A stretch of 64,000 nt of DNA, taken from NCBI GenBank assembly GCA_019775845.1, contig JADQAV010000003.1, positions 186,001 through 250,000 on the forward strand, in the 5' to 3' direction. Origin of the DNA: Myrmaecium sp. VS I D KN 1. Lineage: Eukaryota > Ascomycota > Dothideomycetes > Valsariales > Valsariaceae. Every line of letters begins with the position of its first letter. Within the stretch, counting starts at the first letter, position 1. Below, piece after piece: positions 22,701 through 33,760 of the stretch. A program made the position numbers and the translations under genes. The notes under the pieces were generated by a model that saw nothing but the letters and a program-made list of their open reading frames with translations, was not told the origin of the DNA and did not search any database.

Positions 22701-23644
22701 CAAGATCGCCTGCGTTGGATGGCGACGGTCCCCGGCATTCACCCAATGGAGCCACAGCCTGAAAGTCGACTTGTACTGCGTAGCATCTGGTGGAAGGGAA
22801 GCCATCTCGCTGATGCGGTCCCAGAGCTGCGAGGGAAATGCATCCCCATCCGAGAGCGGGATTTGGCTTGGTCGAAGACACGAGAGCACAGTAGATAGTG
22901 CGTCGAAGGCAGCAATGGACAAACTTTCAGACGACGAAGCAAGGTTGAGGAGAAGGAGATTGAGAAGCCGGGGGGAGATAGAGAAATCGGATTCATCCAG
23001 TGACCGTAGGAAATTCTTGACGAAGGAAACGTAGCTCGCGCTATTCTCGATCGCGGATTGAACCTGAGCCGGGGAATCTTGCGGCGTCTCCGGGAGCTCT
23101 GAAGAAAGGCTGTACTTCTCCACAGACGAAAGTGAGTCGATGACATACCAGGGCGACTGTGGTACGCAGGTGAGACCGGCGAGGCGAACGAGATATCGCT
23201 CGATGTCGTCAAGGACTCTGTGGGCCAGAGCATCATGCGAAACGCAGATCCCCGCTAGGTTTTGCAACGTAGCAGCGTCATCCTGGTTGCGAACGACTGC
23301 TGCGAGGAACGTCTCGGACAAGGTTGTCTCGAGGCTCGTCTGTTCTTCGAGGTCAGGAACAAGACATCCAACTGGGATATGCGCCAAGAACGGCGGGAAG
23401 CAGTATGGAGACGTGAAAGAATCAAAAGATAAAGAGACAATGAGCATCAGAATCGAAGGATACGCACGTCGGGGTGAAGATGGAGGAGGTCGGCCGCGAG
23501 TCCGACCACAGCACCATCGAATCGATTGGCATCGGCATCTGCCTTCAATTGCTCGACTACCATGGCGATGGTCGACGATCGCTCCTCAGGAGAAGCCCGG
23601 GCCAGGAGGAGTTTGGCCACGAAGGCGTTGGAGGAGGAATTCAT
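19734..23644 (-). CDS. TRM3: tRNA (guanosine(18)-2'-O)-methyltransferase, TRM3/TARBP1 family
   Basis: Exons 23464-23644 and 19734-23371 give 1272 residues, near the size of yeast Trm3. Exon 1 begins MNSSSNAFVAKLLLARASPE. Only the donor GTATCC at 23463 keeps phase (C|TT, Leu); the nicer-looking GTGCGT four bases earlier in transcript order would shift the frame. About 1000 residues of helical-repeat-like sequence precede a Pro/Ser linker (PPSPTPPPTSIPIP). The C-terminal SpoU (SPOUT) domain shows LLTNPTNLGGLSRLAEVF, LVLVMGSEREGIP and TRSLNVQTAAAIALFEW, the three SpoU motifs that form the trefoil knot and bind S-adenosylmethionine. The enzyme makes Gm18 in the D-loop of cytoplasmic tRNAs. A GC-rich 409-codon frame inside it is a shadow. 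Confidence 0.94.
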
Positions 23645-24130
23645 GGCTGACTTGTGAGAAGAGGAATGAGTTCACACAGTTGACATGGCGATGCTGTGAA
23701 TGCAAAAGCCGGAGGAAAGAAGCGAGATGCTTAGGGCGAGGCGCCTCGAAAGGAGTGAACCGCTCTCTAACTGACAGTCAGCACTGCACAAGATATAATA
23801 TGAGTACGAATCCGTATATCCTCAGCACTCACTATAATTTTTCTGAATAGTACTCTAGAGCCATTAGTAGATATAAAAATCCGTCCAAGCTCGGCACGAC
23901 CCGCCAAAACTGTTCGCTAAGGTGGATGTGACTTAGCCGTGCACTGCAAGTACTAAAGCGTACTAGCGGAGCCCACCGCGACCCCGTTATCGATACGGTT
24001 ACTAGGCCAGCCGTGCTTGTTTACACGCAGCAAATGCGAACTACTAACTAGCACCGACGCATGCGCCCACTCCACAGTCCACCGCAACTTCCCGCCGCCG
24101 CCGCCGCTTAAGCACCCACTGCAGCCAGCA
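23645..24130. promoter_or_regulatory. Divergent promoter region, TRM3 / kinesin-3
   Basis: 486 bp between two divergent start codons. The middle (23780-23900) is AT-rich and the last 80 bp before the kinesin ATG are C-rich. No clear TATA box was seen. Confidence 0.5.
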
Positions 24131-26082
24131 ATGGATCCAAGTTCGCACCGTTTCCGAGCCCAGAGCGTTGCAACAGACATCCACCCATATCATTCCTCCG
24201 CTTCTGCGCCGTCCCTCCGTGCTCCCGCACCGACACCACTGCCCTCGAATCCAACCATGGCGGACGACAGCGGAAACATCAAAGTCGTGGTCAGAGTGCG
24301 CGGTTTCGTGAAGCGAGGTACAGTCGGATCATGTGAAAGTGACTTGATAGCTCCGACGAACTGACATTCACAACCAGAGCGCGACCGAGGGGCGCAATGC
24401 CTCATACGCATGGATCCACGCACGCAAAAGACGACCCTGCTCGTCCCGAACGACGTCGACACGGCCAAGTCCATGTCCCGCAAAGTGTACGAAGAGAAGT
24501 CCTTCACGTTCGACAAGTCCTTCTGGTCCCACGACGAGCGGGACCCGCACTACGCCCACCAGGAGGACGTCTACCGGTCCTTCGCCCAGGACTTCCTGGA
24601 CCACAACTTCGACGGCTACCACACCTGCATCTTCGCGTACGGCCAGACGGGCTCCGGCAAGAGTTACACGATGATGGGCACGCCCGAGCAGCCCGGCCTG
24701 ATCCCGCGCACCTGCGAGGAGCTCTTCGAACGCATCGAGAGCGACCCCTCGCCCAACACCATCTACCACGTCCACGTCTCCTACTTCGAGGTCTACAACG
24801 AGCACGTGCGCGACCTGCTCGTGCCGCGCACCAATCCGCCAATGTACCTGAAGATCCGCGAGTCGCAGACGGACGGCGTCTACGTGCAAGGCCTGACCGA
24901 TGCGGCCGTGAAGAGCTACGCGGACGTGGAGCGGCTCATGAAGATTGGCGACCTGGTAAGCACAAGGGTATTGCCAAAGCCACTTGGTCGCGGAACTAAC
25001 GGGCATATTTCTAGAACCGCACCACTGCGTCGACGAAAATGAACGATACGTCCTCACGTTCGCACGCCGTATTTACCATCCACCTCAAGCAAATCCAGCA
25101 CTCCCTATTGTCAGACGAAACGATCGAACGCTCCGCCCGCATGCGCCTAGTAGACCTCGCGGGGTCGGAACGCGCCAAATCGACCGAAGCAACAGGCGCG
25201 CGCTTGAAGGAAGGCGGGCAGATCAACAAATCCCTCACCACGCTCGGCCGGGTGATCGCCGCCCTAGCCGATCCACGTCGAACGACGGGCCACAGCCGAA
25301 AAGCCTTCAAAGACGTCGTCCCCTACCGGGACTCGGTGCTCACCTGGCTGCTCAAGGACTCGCTCGGGGGCAACTCGAAGACGGCGATGGTGGCCTGCGT
25401 CAGCCCGACCGACTACGACGAAACGCTCTCCACGCTGCGGTACGCCGACCAAGCGAAGCGGATCCGCACCCGCGCCACCGTCAACCAGGACTCGCTCTCC
25501 TCCGCCCAGCGCGACGCCCAGATCAAGGCGATGGAGGACCAGATCCGCGCCCTCACCATGTCGGTCAACGCCGCCTCGCTCCGCAAGCGCGAGGAGGCCA
25601 CCGAGCTCGAGGAGTACCAGAAGCAGGTTGCCAAGATGCACCGCCTCATGGAGGAGACCCGCCAGGTCTCCGAGTCGAAGATCCGCGCCCTCACCAGCGA
25701 GGTCGAGGAGCTGCGCCCCGCGAACGCGACCCTGCGCACCGAGATCGAGGCCCTCCGCCGCCACCTTGCGCTTGCCCTCGGCGAGCTCAAGAATCCGATC
25801 GTCCTCCCCCCGCCGCCGCAGAGCGAGGAGGAGGAGGAGGAGGAGGAGGAGGAGGAGGAGGGGAGCAGCGATGCGGGTAGCGAGGAGATGGAGGACGATG
25901 ATGATGATGAAGAAGGGGACGAGGGGGATGAGAGCGCGGATGAGGAAACCCTTGCGATGGAGTTGCAGGCCGAGGCCGATCAGTTCCTCCGCGAGCTCAA
26001 CCTCTTCCGGGATAAGGTCGGCGGCGACTACGCCCGGTTCGAGGAACGGCCGCCGCTGTCGGAATTGCTTGCGACTTCTTGA
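24131..26082 (+). CDS. Short kinesin-3 motor protein (UncB/NKin3 type)
   Basis: Exons 24131-24317, 24378-24955 and 25015-26082 give 610 residues. A second good start at 24257 ([20 protein letters not shown]) would give 568 and resembles the usual kinesin-3 N terminus. Motor motifs are complete: [14 protein letters not shown] (P-loop), [11 protein letters not shown] (switch I), [20 protein letters not shown] (switch II) and [21 protein letters not shown] neck and coiled coil follow ([38 protein letters not shown]). Then come a Pro run, twelve Glu residues and an Asp/Glu-rich tail. FHA and PH domains of long kinesin-3 are absent, so this fits the short form known from Aspergillus UncB and Neurospora NKin3. 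Cargo is unknown. The usual lysine-rich K-loop is weak ([14 protein letters not shown]). Confidence 0.9.
25825..25860 (+). repeat. (GAG)12 codon repeat encoding poly-Glu
   Basis: Twelve perfect GAG codons lie in the kinesin tail; length variation between strains is likely for such a pure array. Confidence 0.9.
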
Positions 26083-26594
26083 GGGTGAGGGGGGGGGGGG
26101 GGTTTGGCAGGCCGTCCCCGGAGAGGAAGGGAGGGGGGGGGGGGAGAGGGAGGGAGGGGGGTTGGTGAGGGCTGGGGATTACCCATTTCTGTTCTTGGTT
26201 TTTTTTTTCTTTTTCTTTTTCTCTTTGGCGACGACACTGACGACTAAGCGGGACGCGCTGTTTTTCCTTTTTACTTCTTCTTTCCTTTTGGCAGGGGCGT
26301 CACAAATGGCGCGTGTATATTTTTCTCTCTCTCTCTCTCTCTCTCGGAAGACGAACATACCCGGTTGGATTGTAGGTAGGTAGGTAGAGTAGATTGTGGA
26401 TAGGTAGGGAGGGAGGGAAGGGAGGGGCTTGAAGGATGAGAATGAGAGGATCGGGGCCGTCACACCGCGCGTGCTGGTTTCGGCGGATACTCCTACTCAA
26501 GGTATATACAGTACAGTACATACATAACACTCTTGAAATCAATAAGAACAACAAACAGAAATACTGTGTATATCACACCCTTCATAAAATTCAA
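26083..26594. other. Convergent intergenic region, kinesin-3 / VPS16
   Basis: This spacer has poly-G runs (26089-26102 and around 26130-26142), a CT run near 26325-26344, GTAG repeats at 26371-26384 and ACAGTACAGTACA near 26508-26520. It holds both 3' UTRs; no gene was seen. Confidence 0.6.
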
Positions 26595-29525
26595 TCATCG
26601 TCTCGCCGACGGTTGCGGCGGCCGCAGCTGCCCGATCATGGCCTCGAGCTCATGGACCGCGGTCCCCGTCGCCTGCTCCTTGAGGAGCTCGAGCGCGTTC
26701 AGGTCCTTGGCCTTCAGGGCCTCCTCGCCCGCGCGCACCACCAGCCCGCACTTGACCCACATCTCGATGCGCTCCGAGACGGCCAGGGTGGTGCAGCGGG
26801 GGATGAAGAGGGCGGCGACGCGGGCGTTGCCGGCGGCGAGGATCTCGTTGAAGAAGGGCTGTGATGATGGCGAGGATCAACGTTAGCAAGGTGTTTGTGG
26901 ATGCGAGTAAGGGAAGAAGAAGAAGAAGCATGCTGTGGTTTGAGGGGCGAAGTACTGACCTCCCACCCGATCGGGCTCTTCTTCGCCTTCGCCGTCTCCT
27001 CCAGCTCGTGCCAGTCCCGCTTGGCGACCAGGGCCCGCAGCCGGATCCACCCGTACGTCTTCTCGGGCGTCTTGAAGTCCGCCTGCACCTTCTGGCTCCG
27101 CTTGATGTGGCCGAGCTTGATCAGCTTGAAGATGGTCTCGTTGACGGAGAGGCCGACGAAGCCGGATCCCAGGTCGTGCTCGAACGCCGTCTGCAGCTTG
27201 AGGAGCCGTTGCGTGTCGTCGATGGCCTTGGCCTGGAAGGTGTGCTCGCGAGGGTCCTGGAGCAGTTTGGCGGCAAGCTTGAGCTTGTCCACCTGGGCAG
27301 TCAGGCTACGCTGATCCAACGCTTCCGAGATGACCAGGTTGCAGCTCTCGACGCGGCGGTCGTCTTGATAGTAGAGGTCCTTCAGTAATTCCCGGTCCGA
27401 ATCTTGGGCGGACGCCTCGACCAGCGCTGCGGCCAGTGGACGACTGTTGATGGTACGAAAGAAGCTCGCAAGGGGAAGCTTCTTCTTGAGGTGTACAAGA
27501 ACGTAATAGATCAGATCAGTGTCTCCGCTTTCAATGGCTTTATCCAACGCGATGATGTCTTCCTTCATGTTCAGGAGGAGAGGAACTTGCTTGCCTGCGC
27601 GGGGCTCGTAGTTGAGAAGTTCCGTTGCCAGGCGCGCCCGGCCTTCATCGTAAGCCGCACGCGCGATCTCTTCGAACGAAATACCCTGCTTATCTTGCAG
27701 TTTCTGGATGATGAAACGACAGATCTCTTCCTCGTCGGCCACCGAAACGCGGACTTTCTCGCTCGCCCAGTGCACATAGATCCGGTCGGTAGGCAGGCGC
27801 AAGAATTCAGACAAGCGCAGAGCAAGCAGGTACTCATGCCGGTTTATCAGGCGCTCGATGAGCTTCTCGGGCGTCAGCCGCTGGTATTGGTCGTATGAAA
27901 GCGGAAGGCCGATCTTGTAAAAGCGCACGGCATTCAGGACTCGGAGGGTCTCGCACATCTCAACAAAGTCATCGCTGTTGTAGAGATCCAAGACAGACTT
28001 GCCAAAGGAGGCAGCCTTCAAGAGCTCCTTTTGCCAATGAACGCTGTACTCTTGACCAGCGGCCTTTACACACGTGTCGACCGCTTCGTCCAGGTTGGCA
28101 CGTATGAGCTGGATGAGCTCATCTGCCTTGGGAGATTTCTGCTCCAGTTGAGCTGCCGCCTCGAGAAGAATGGCCGCTGGGCTGGTTGAACCTAATCTGA
28201 AGACTTCTACGGTCACATCTGGAAAGCATTAGTCGAAGGAGAAGGGCGAACTTGTGAAGTGAAGCATTTACCCGGTACTCGCTGAATCACCTCGCAAGTG
28301 TCGTTTGTGATAACTTTGATGCTGTCAATATCGGGAAGGACATGTACCCAAGCATCATAATAGTATCTGCAGATGAATTAGCCGATCCTCTCAGTGAAAT
28401 GCGCAGTATCCTACTTCGACGAAGCCCCGTTCGGTCCGACAATATGCACCTCGTCTTCCCAGGCTAGCACCACGGCGCTGTTACCACACCACTGCATATC
28501 CTTCGGTCGAGACTTTGCTTTGGAGTCGTATTCGGAGAGTTTGTTCTGGAAGTCGCTGCTGATGACCCAGACCTTCCCCGTCGCAGTATAGAGCGCGATG
28601 AACTTGCCGTCCGGTGAGACTGCGATGTGCTGAAAGGGTCCCTCTGAATACCGGCGGTCCTCCGCCTCCGACGTATCCACAACGTAGATGGTCTGGCCCA
28701 CAGCCAGGAGAACTTCCACCGACCTAGAGAGGGTATACGCGGGGGGGATGATGGCCCATGATATAATCGGATCCGACGGGGTGAGAGCAAGCAATCTCGG
28801 ACGAGGGTCGTCATATCGGGAGACCGAGACAAGTGAATTGTTCCCGAGCAACGCCACGAACCCAGCGCCCCAGAACTTGCAAGCAATCACACCATGCTCC
28901 TCCGCCCCCTAGCAACAGTCAGTCGCCACACAAAGAGCCCGACCCGCGTGAAGATTCGCACTCACATGCCCAATAGTAAACGGCACGAAGTCGCCCTGGA
29001 GCCAGGGATAGCACCGCACCGTCCCATCCTCCGTGACCACGAGTAGCTTCTCGTCTTCCGACCACCCCAGCCCTTTTATCGCCCCATTCTGCCACTGCGC
29101 AACCGTCAGCCGGAGGGTCCGTCATTCGTTTTCGCCGTCTCGTCAGATCTCGTTCACACGCCGCTTACATCGATACGTCGGAGAAGCTTCCCGGCGCAGC
29201 TATACAGATCGATCGTCGGCTTTCCGGACTGCGACGCGCGATACGCGTGCAGCTTCTCCTCGTCGCGGTACACAGCTGCGCACACGTGGTCAGTTAAAAT
29301 CCAAACAGATCCGATCTCAAACAAAAACGGAGTCAAGTCATCCTCCGCATGGGGAGGAAGCGGGGGGTTCGGGGATATCTCACCAAGCGCACCGCTGTAC
29401 CGGGCCGCGGCGACCTTGTAATTCTCGAGCGCGAGGTCCTGGTCGAAGACATCGGTGTACAGCTGGATCCGGCGATAGAAGCGGTCGCCGATTTTCTCCC
29501 AGTTCGCCGTCGGCTTGTTGGACAT
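26595..29525 (-). CDS. VPS16: Vacuolar protein sorting protein 16 (HOPS/CORVET core subunit)
   Basis: Seven exons: 29384-29525, 29169-29275, 28966-29094, 28415-28908, 28272-28366, 26960-28218 and 26595-26858, giving 829 residues, normal for Vps16. The N-terminal beta-propeller starts MSNKPTANWEKIGDRFYRR and includes YRDEEKLHAY, NGAIKGLGWSEDEKLL and PFQHIAVSPDGKFIALYT. The C-terminal alpha-solenoid includes LRVLNAVRFYKIGLPLSYDQ, HEYLLALRLSEFLRLP, KLGHIKRSQKVQADFKTPEK and LRALVAKRDWHELEETAKAK. Vps16 joins Vps11, Vps18 and Vps33 to form the tethering core that works with Rab7/Ypt7 and chaperones SNARE assembly at late endosomes and the vacuole. YPT7 and VAC8, from the same process, lie elsewhere in this window. 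All introns are GT..AG and in phase. Confidence 0.96.
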
Positions 29526-30325
29526 TTCGGCGTGCACTCCCCGGCGTCCATCACCTACATTAGGTAGGTGTCCCACTCGGTGTCGGCGGCGGAGGAGGTG
29601 GAGGGACGTCGGAGGTGGTGATCGTTGGAGCTTGGGCCACGGGGGACCGTGCGGCAGCCTTCTGCTCCGCTGCCGGACTGCCTAGTAGTAGAACAACCCA
29701 ATTCGAAAGAGCCTTTAAGATGGAAATGAGTACTCTTTTATAGGGGGGTTAGATCAGAATACTATAGACTTATAGCTAAATGCAAGAACAGATACATGCG
29801 AAGTTTTGAAGTATCCGTTCGAAACATACCTAGGAAAGGATAATCGGACCTGAGGATTTCATGAATGATCATCGAAGTTGAATCTTTCCAATTCTTCTAT
29901 TCCATGATACTACAGATCTCAGGTCTCTATACCTCCACTCGTCCGGCGACTAACGCTCTAAACGTCCGGAGAAATCCGGCCCCCTGTCCTTCTCCTCCAT
30001 CGATCCAAGGATACACCATCCACGACGCCTGTGCCTAAGCTATACGGGGTATTCGTAAAACATCGTCTTCGCTACCAATAGCCGGAGCCTTCTTTCACTC
30101 TCTTTCTCTCTCTTTACAGCTACTCATAACCTCCACCTTTCCGCAAGTCCACTCCTCCCAACCGACCGCAACAGGTCAGTCGATCAACTCCGCGGTCGTC
30201 TCCTCGGGCCCAAGGAGGGGGTGAGGAGGGCGGAAATGTACAGTATATCGACCCCAACAAGTACATGCCCGCAAACCAAGCACGCGCAGGGCCAAACAAG
30301 AAAAAAAAGGAACAACCGCAGCCCT
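29526..30325. other. Intergenic region between VPS16 and CSL4
   Basis: 800 bp; both neighbours are on the - strand, so this holds the VPS16 promoter (near 29526-29700) and the CSL4 3' flank. An ACCTA..TAGGT inverted unit lies at 29553-29565, about 30 bp upstream of the VPS16 ATG. Positions 29700-29930 are AT-rich. No gene was seen. Confidence 0.5.
29553..29565. repeat. Inverted motif ACCTA-CAT-TAGGT upstream of VPS16
   Basis: Five-bp arms around a 3-bp centre, just upstream of the VPS16 start; a member of the recurrent TACCTA/TAGGTA motif set. Confidence 0.6.
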
Positions 30326-31052
30326 TCAGAAAGGCTTAGCGACCTTCCGACTCTCCGTGACGCCCGTCTTCGGATCCTTAAACTCCTTCCACGAGATGGG
30401 GTACATCTGATTGCCGGCCTCGCTCGTCGCCATCACGCAGCCGAGGTGGTTCGTCGCCGTGGTGAGGTAGTAGTTCGATTGATCGCCGAGTGAAATCTGC
30501 GAAGAGAAACAAAAAACGTTAGTTAGGAGTTTAAAGGCGCGGGACGTCAAAAGCACAGAGGAAACAAGGACAAACAAAACATACCACAACCCCCCTAACC
30601 ACATCGCCCACCCGAAAGCTCTCCGCCATCCTTACGCGATCCTTCTCCGTCGCCCGCACATCCTCCTTCCGAATGATGCCCTGGAACCCCTCCCGACACA
30701 CCGTGTCGCCCACCACTAGGATCTCCACCGTCGCCTGCCGCGACGTCAGCTTCGTCACCCGCGCCAGCACCGTCGCGTCCACCTCCGGCAGCACGCTCGT
30801 CGACGCCCGCGCGATCGAGAGCGACGGCAGCGAGGAGGAGAAGGCCGAAGCGTCGGCGGATTGAGGCCCGCCGGGCGTGCTGCCGCCGCCGCCAGGTCCC
30901 GATCGCGCGGAAGCCTCCCGGCGCGTCACCACCGGCCCCAGGATGGACGCGTACAGGCCCGAGCCGGTGATGTGAGAGCCGGGGCCTGGCGCGAACTGTG
31001 CGGTTGAGCCGATGAGCTGGCCGGGGATGGCGAGCGAAGGGCCGCTGGACAT
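30326..31052 (-). CDS. CSL4: Exosome cap subunit Csl4
   Basis: Exons 30585-31052 and 30326-30496 give 212 residues; the intron is GTATGT..TTCGCAG, phase 0. The N-terminal exosome domain begins MSSGPSLAIPGQLIGSTAQF with the conserved IPGQ, then GSGLYASILG. The S1 RNA-binding region spans VDATVLARVTKLTSRQATVE to RVGDVVRGVVISLGDQSNYY, including GFQGIIRKEDVRATEKDRV. The end, MYPISWKEFKDPKTGVTESR, is the conserved fungal Csl4 C terminus. Csl4 caps the nine-subunit RNA exosome in nucleus and cytoplasm and helps guide RNA into the central channel and recruit cofactors. A Gly/Pro/Ser linker (about residues 50-70) is longer than in yeast as I recall. Confidence 0.94.
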
Positions 31053-31679
31053 GGTGGGGAAGAAAAAAATGTCGATGGGTCGGTCTGTAAATTGGCACCA
31101 AGGGGATAGGGAAGCGTTCGCGGTCTTGGTGATATGCTGCTGTTCTGGTATCGGGTATCTTAGGGGCCGAACGAGCAGGTTAGGGAAAAGCGCATGGAGT
31201 ATTCACATGGTCGTAGGTAGGCAACTGGAGATACCCGTTGGACTTGGAAAACTTCGGGACTCGGGCTCTATTCAGCCGAGTTCCGGTCGAGCAACAATCA
31301 CTTGGCGTCGCCTCTCTGCAATGGATCTCCACCACGGTACTTCTTCATACTATATAACATCACAACGCATAAGAATCAATTATGCTCATTCGTTTGGGTG
31401 GGTGACGATACAGTTGCAACCAGCGCAATGTGGTATACTGCTAAGGAGAAAAAAAAAAAAACGAAGCAACTCCTGTTCCCACACCGATGCTCGCTATACA
31501 ATACCTTTAACGAGTATGCAAAAAGCTGTTCGCGCCATAACGCCTGGAAGAAGCCAACCGGTCGAACCTCGCGATGGTGGACCTCTCAGTCTCTTTGAAT
31601 AGAATTCATGACGATCCCTTCGAGAAATCGCTTGTGGCGATAACATCTTGAAGCGTGCAACGCTGTCAACAAGCATCGT
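31053..31679. other. Intergenic region between CSL4 and VAC8
   Basis: 627 bp with the CSL4 promoter (-) near 31053-31250 and the VAC8 3' flank. A purine/A-rich run lies at 31447-31463. No gene was seen. Confidence 0.5.
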
Positions 31680-33693
31680 CTAACCCTCACTAAGAGTCCG
31701 CGAACCTCTACCGAGGATCTCCAGACAACGACGCGCCAGTCCGACCACTTCTCCTTCTCCTTCGTCATTGTCCTCTTCATCAGAATCTATGTTTCTGTCT
31801 GCTATGCTGCTAACCATCCGGACAATGTCTTCCGAAGATGAGATGAGTTTCAGCAGACGGGGGTCTTCCGATTCGAGAAGCTGCAGTAGCGTCCAGACGG
31901 CAATGTGTTGGAAAGTAGGGTCGCCACTGGCCAGGAACCGTCGGAGGTAGCCATGAATTCCACCGCTTGGCTCGGTCCAGTCTCGAAGAAATATTGAGTA
32001 GTCACCAACTTCAGACGTGATTAGTATGTCTCCAATAATGGAGCTGAGTCTACATACCTTTTGATGAGAGGTTGCCTAGCGCAGCAGCGCTGTTACCTTG
32101 CACCTCAATGCTCTCAGATTCCGTGAGGGGAATCAGGACATCGAAAACGTCTAAGTTTAGTAGATGGGATTTGAGCTCGTCACTCAAAGCTAGAACTGCG
32201 ATCGCCGCCGTCATCTCCGATTGCACGGTTAGAGGCACATTGAGGATCAGCTGCTTGCATTTCTGGACCGCGCCAGCTTCCAACACTAATTGTTTGTTGC
32301 GATCGGAGCTGGCTGCCAGGTTTCGAAGAGTGGAAATAGCATGGCACTGAATCTCCTCATGGTCCGTGGACCCCAGCAGATTCACCAGAGGTCGCAGGAA
32401 TCCGGCCTCGATGATAGGCGATTCGTTGGATGGGTGGATCGAAATGTTACGAATGCATGCAACAGCCGAAAGGATAAGTGGTGTATAAGAGGACTGTAAC
32501 AGCTGAAGAAGAGGGGGAAGCCCGCGAGCCCGGACGATCTCAAGCTGATATCGCTCATCAGATGCCAGATTGCGCAACGCAAGAGCAGCCTGACATTGCA
32601 CCTTGTGGGACTGGGAGTCCATGAGCTGGACTAATGATTGCACCAGTCGGCCTTCGGTTTGCGCCAGTTTTCGGCGATTGCTTGCATCAACCGCTATGTT
32701 ACTGAGAGCGGTTGTGCAGTAATACTGGACGTCCACGTCAGGCGAGGCCAATAACTGAACTAGTACCGGAATAGCTCCGGCGTTGACGAGTTGTTGGCGG
32801 TTATCATCTGCAAATGTAGGTGAGCTTTTGCATCGGCATAATGGGACCTGGCAGTAGGTTATACCGGAATGTGTCATGTTGAGAAGAGCACCGGTTGCAT
32901 TTCTCTGTACTCGCATGTCTTTCGACTTCGCAAGTCTTGTCAAAGGTCCAAGCGCGCCAGAGCGAGCAATTCGAGCCTTGTTGTCTTCGTGTGTCGCAAG
33001 GTTCGTGATACACCCGACAGCATTGCACTGGACCTCAACGTTGGTGGAGTTCATCTGTTTGATGAGAGGATTCAGCCCGCCTAATGTCACTATGTTGACC
33101 TTGTTCTCCGCTGCAAGGTGTCAGTGTGGTTCAACATGGGTCAGTTACGAGGATGCTCACGATTAACCGCCAGATTCCCCAAGGCCGCACTTGCCGCTCG
33201 TTGGACCTCGATATCAGGGCTTTGTAGCAGGAACAAGATCGGTTCTAGCGTATCCCGGCCGACTTCTCGGACATCTACTAGACTTAGCACAGCACCACGC
33301 TGATAAGAGGCGGGCATCATACCCTTCTCCGTGATCTCGGCAAATGTTAAGCTGGCACTCCGTTGGAGATCGATGTTATCGGAGTATACGAGAGTACTGA
33401 GAGCTCGCAAGGGCTCGCCGCTGAAGAAGTCCGTTTCCCCTCTCTGAGACCAGGATGTGAGCGACGAGATTCGCATCTCGGGAGAGGATGAGACATTACA
33501 TTTTCGAGGAAGGTGAGCAAATCGGCAACGGCCTCGCGCTCCGAGTCTGCCAGCACAGGGTCATAGAGACTGTCTCGGGAGCGACCTTGGAGGCGGCGTC
33601 AGCATGCAAAACATCGCGTTCAGGAGCGGATCGAGGAGCAGTACCACCACAGCATACGGCGAAGAGCTTCGAGCAGAGGGCGGGTAGACCCAT
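31680..33693 (-). CDS. VAC8: Vacuolar armadillo-repeat protein Vac8
   Basis: Six exons: 33645-33693, 33500-33585, 33161-33443, 32865-33110, 32058-32807 and 31680-32008, giving 580 residues (yeast Vac8 is 578). Exon 1 starts [17 protein letters not shown]: Gly2 for N-myristoylation and Cys7, Cys14 and Cys15 for palmitoylation, the vacuole-membrane anchor. Exon 2 adds [20 protein letters not shown]. Armadillo repeats follow, for example [60 protein letters not shown] and [20 protein letters not shown]. Vac8 acts in vacuole fusion, vacuole inheritance (with Vac17), nucleus-vacuole contacts (with Nvj1) and Atg13-linked autophagy. The 59-nt intron 1 and the intron that continues the ORF in exon 4/5 (32808-32864) were set from conservation. 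A CAG repeat lies just upstream of the ATG. Confidence 0.95.
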
Positions 33694-33733
33694 CCTCGCG
33701 ATCAACGGGCCCAGCGGCCAAGCCAAGCTATGA

Positions 33734-33760
33734 CAGCAGCAGCAGCAGCAGCAGCAGCAG
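33734..33760. repeat. (CAG)9 microsatellite in the VAC8 leader/promoter
   Basis: Nine perfect CAG units on the + strand (CTG on the VAC8 sense strand), 41 bp upstream of the VAC8 ATG. Confidence 0.9.

Noticed and set aside
24984-25880. A 298-codon open frame on the + strand inside the kinesin gene
   Set aside because: Arg/Pro-rich shadow of the GC-rich motor exon with no family motif.
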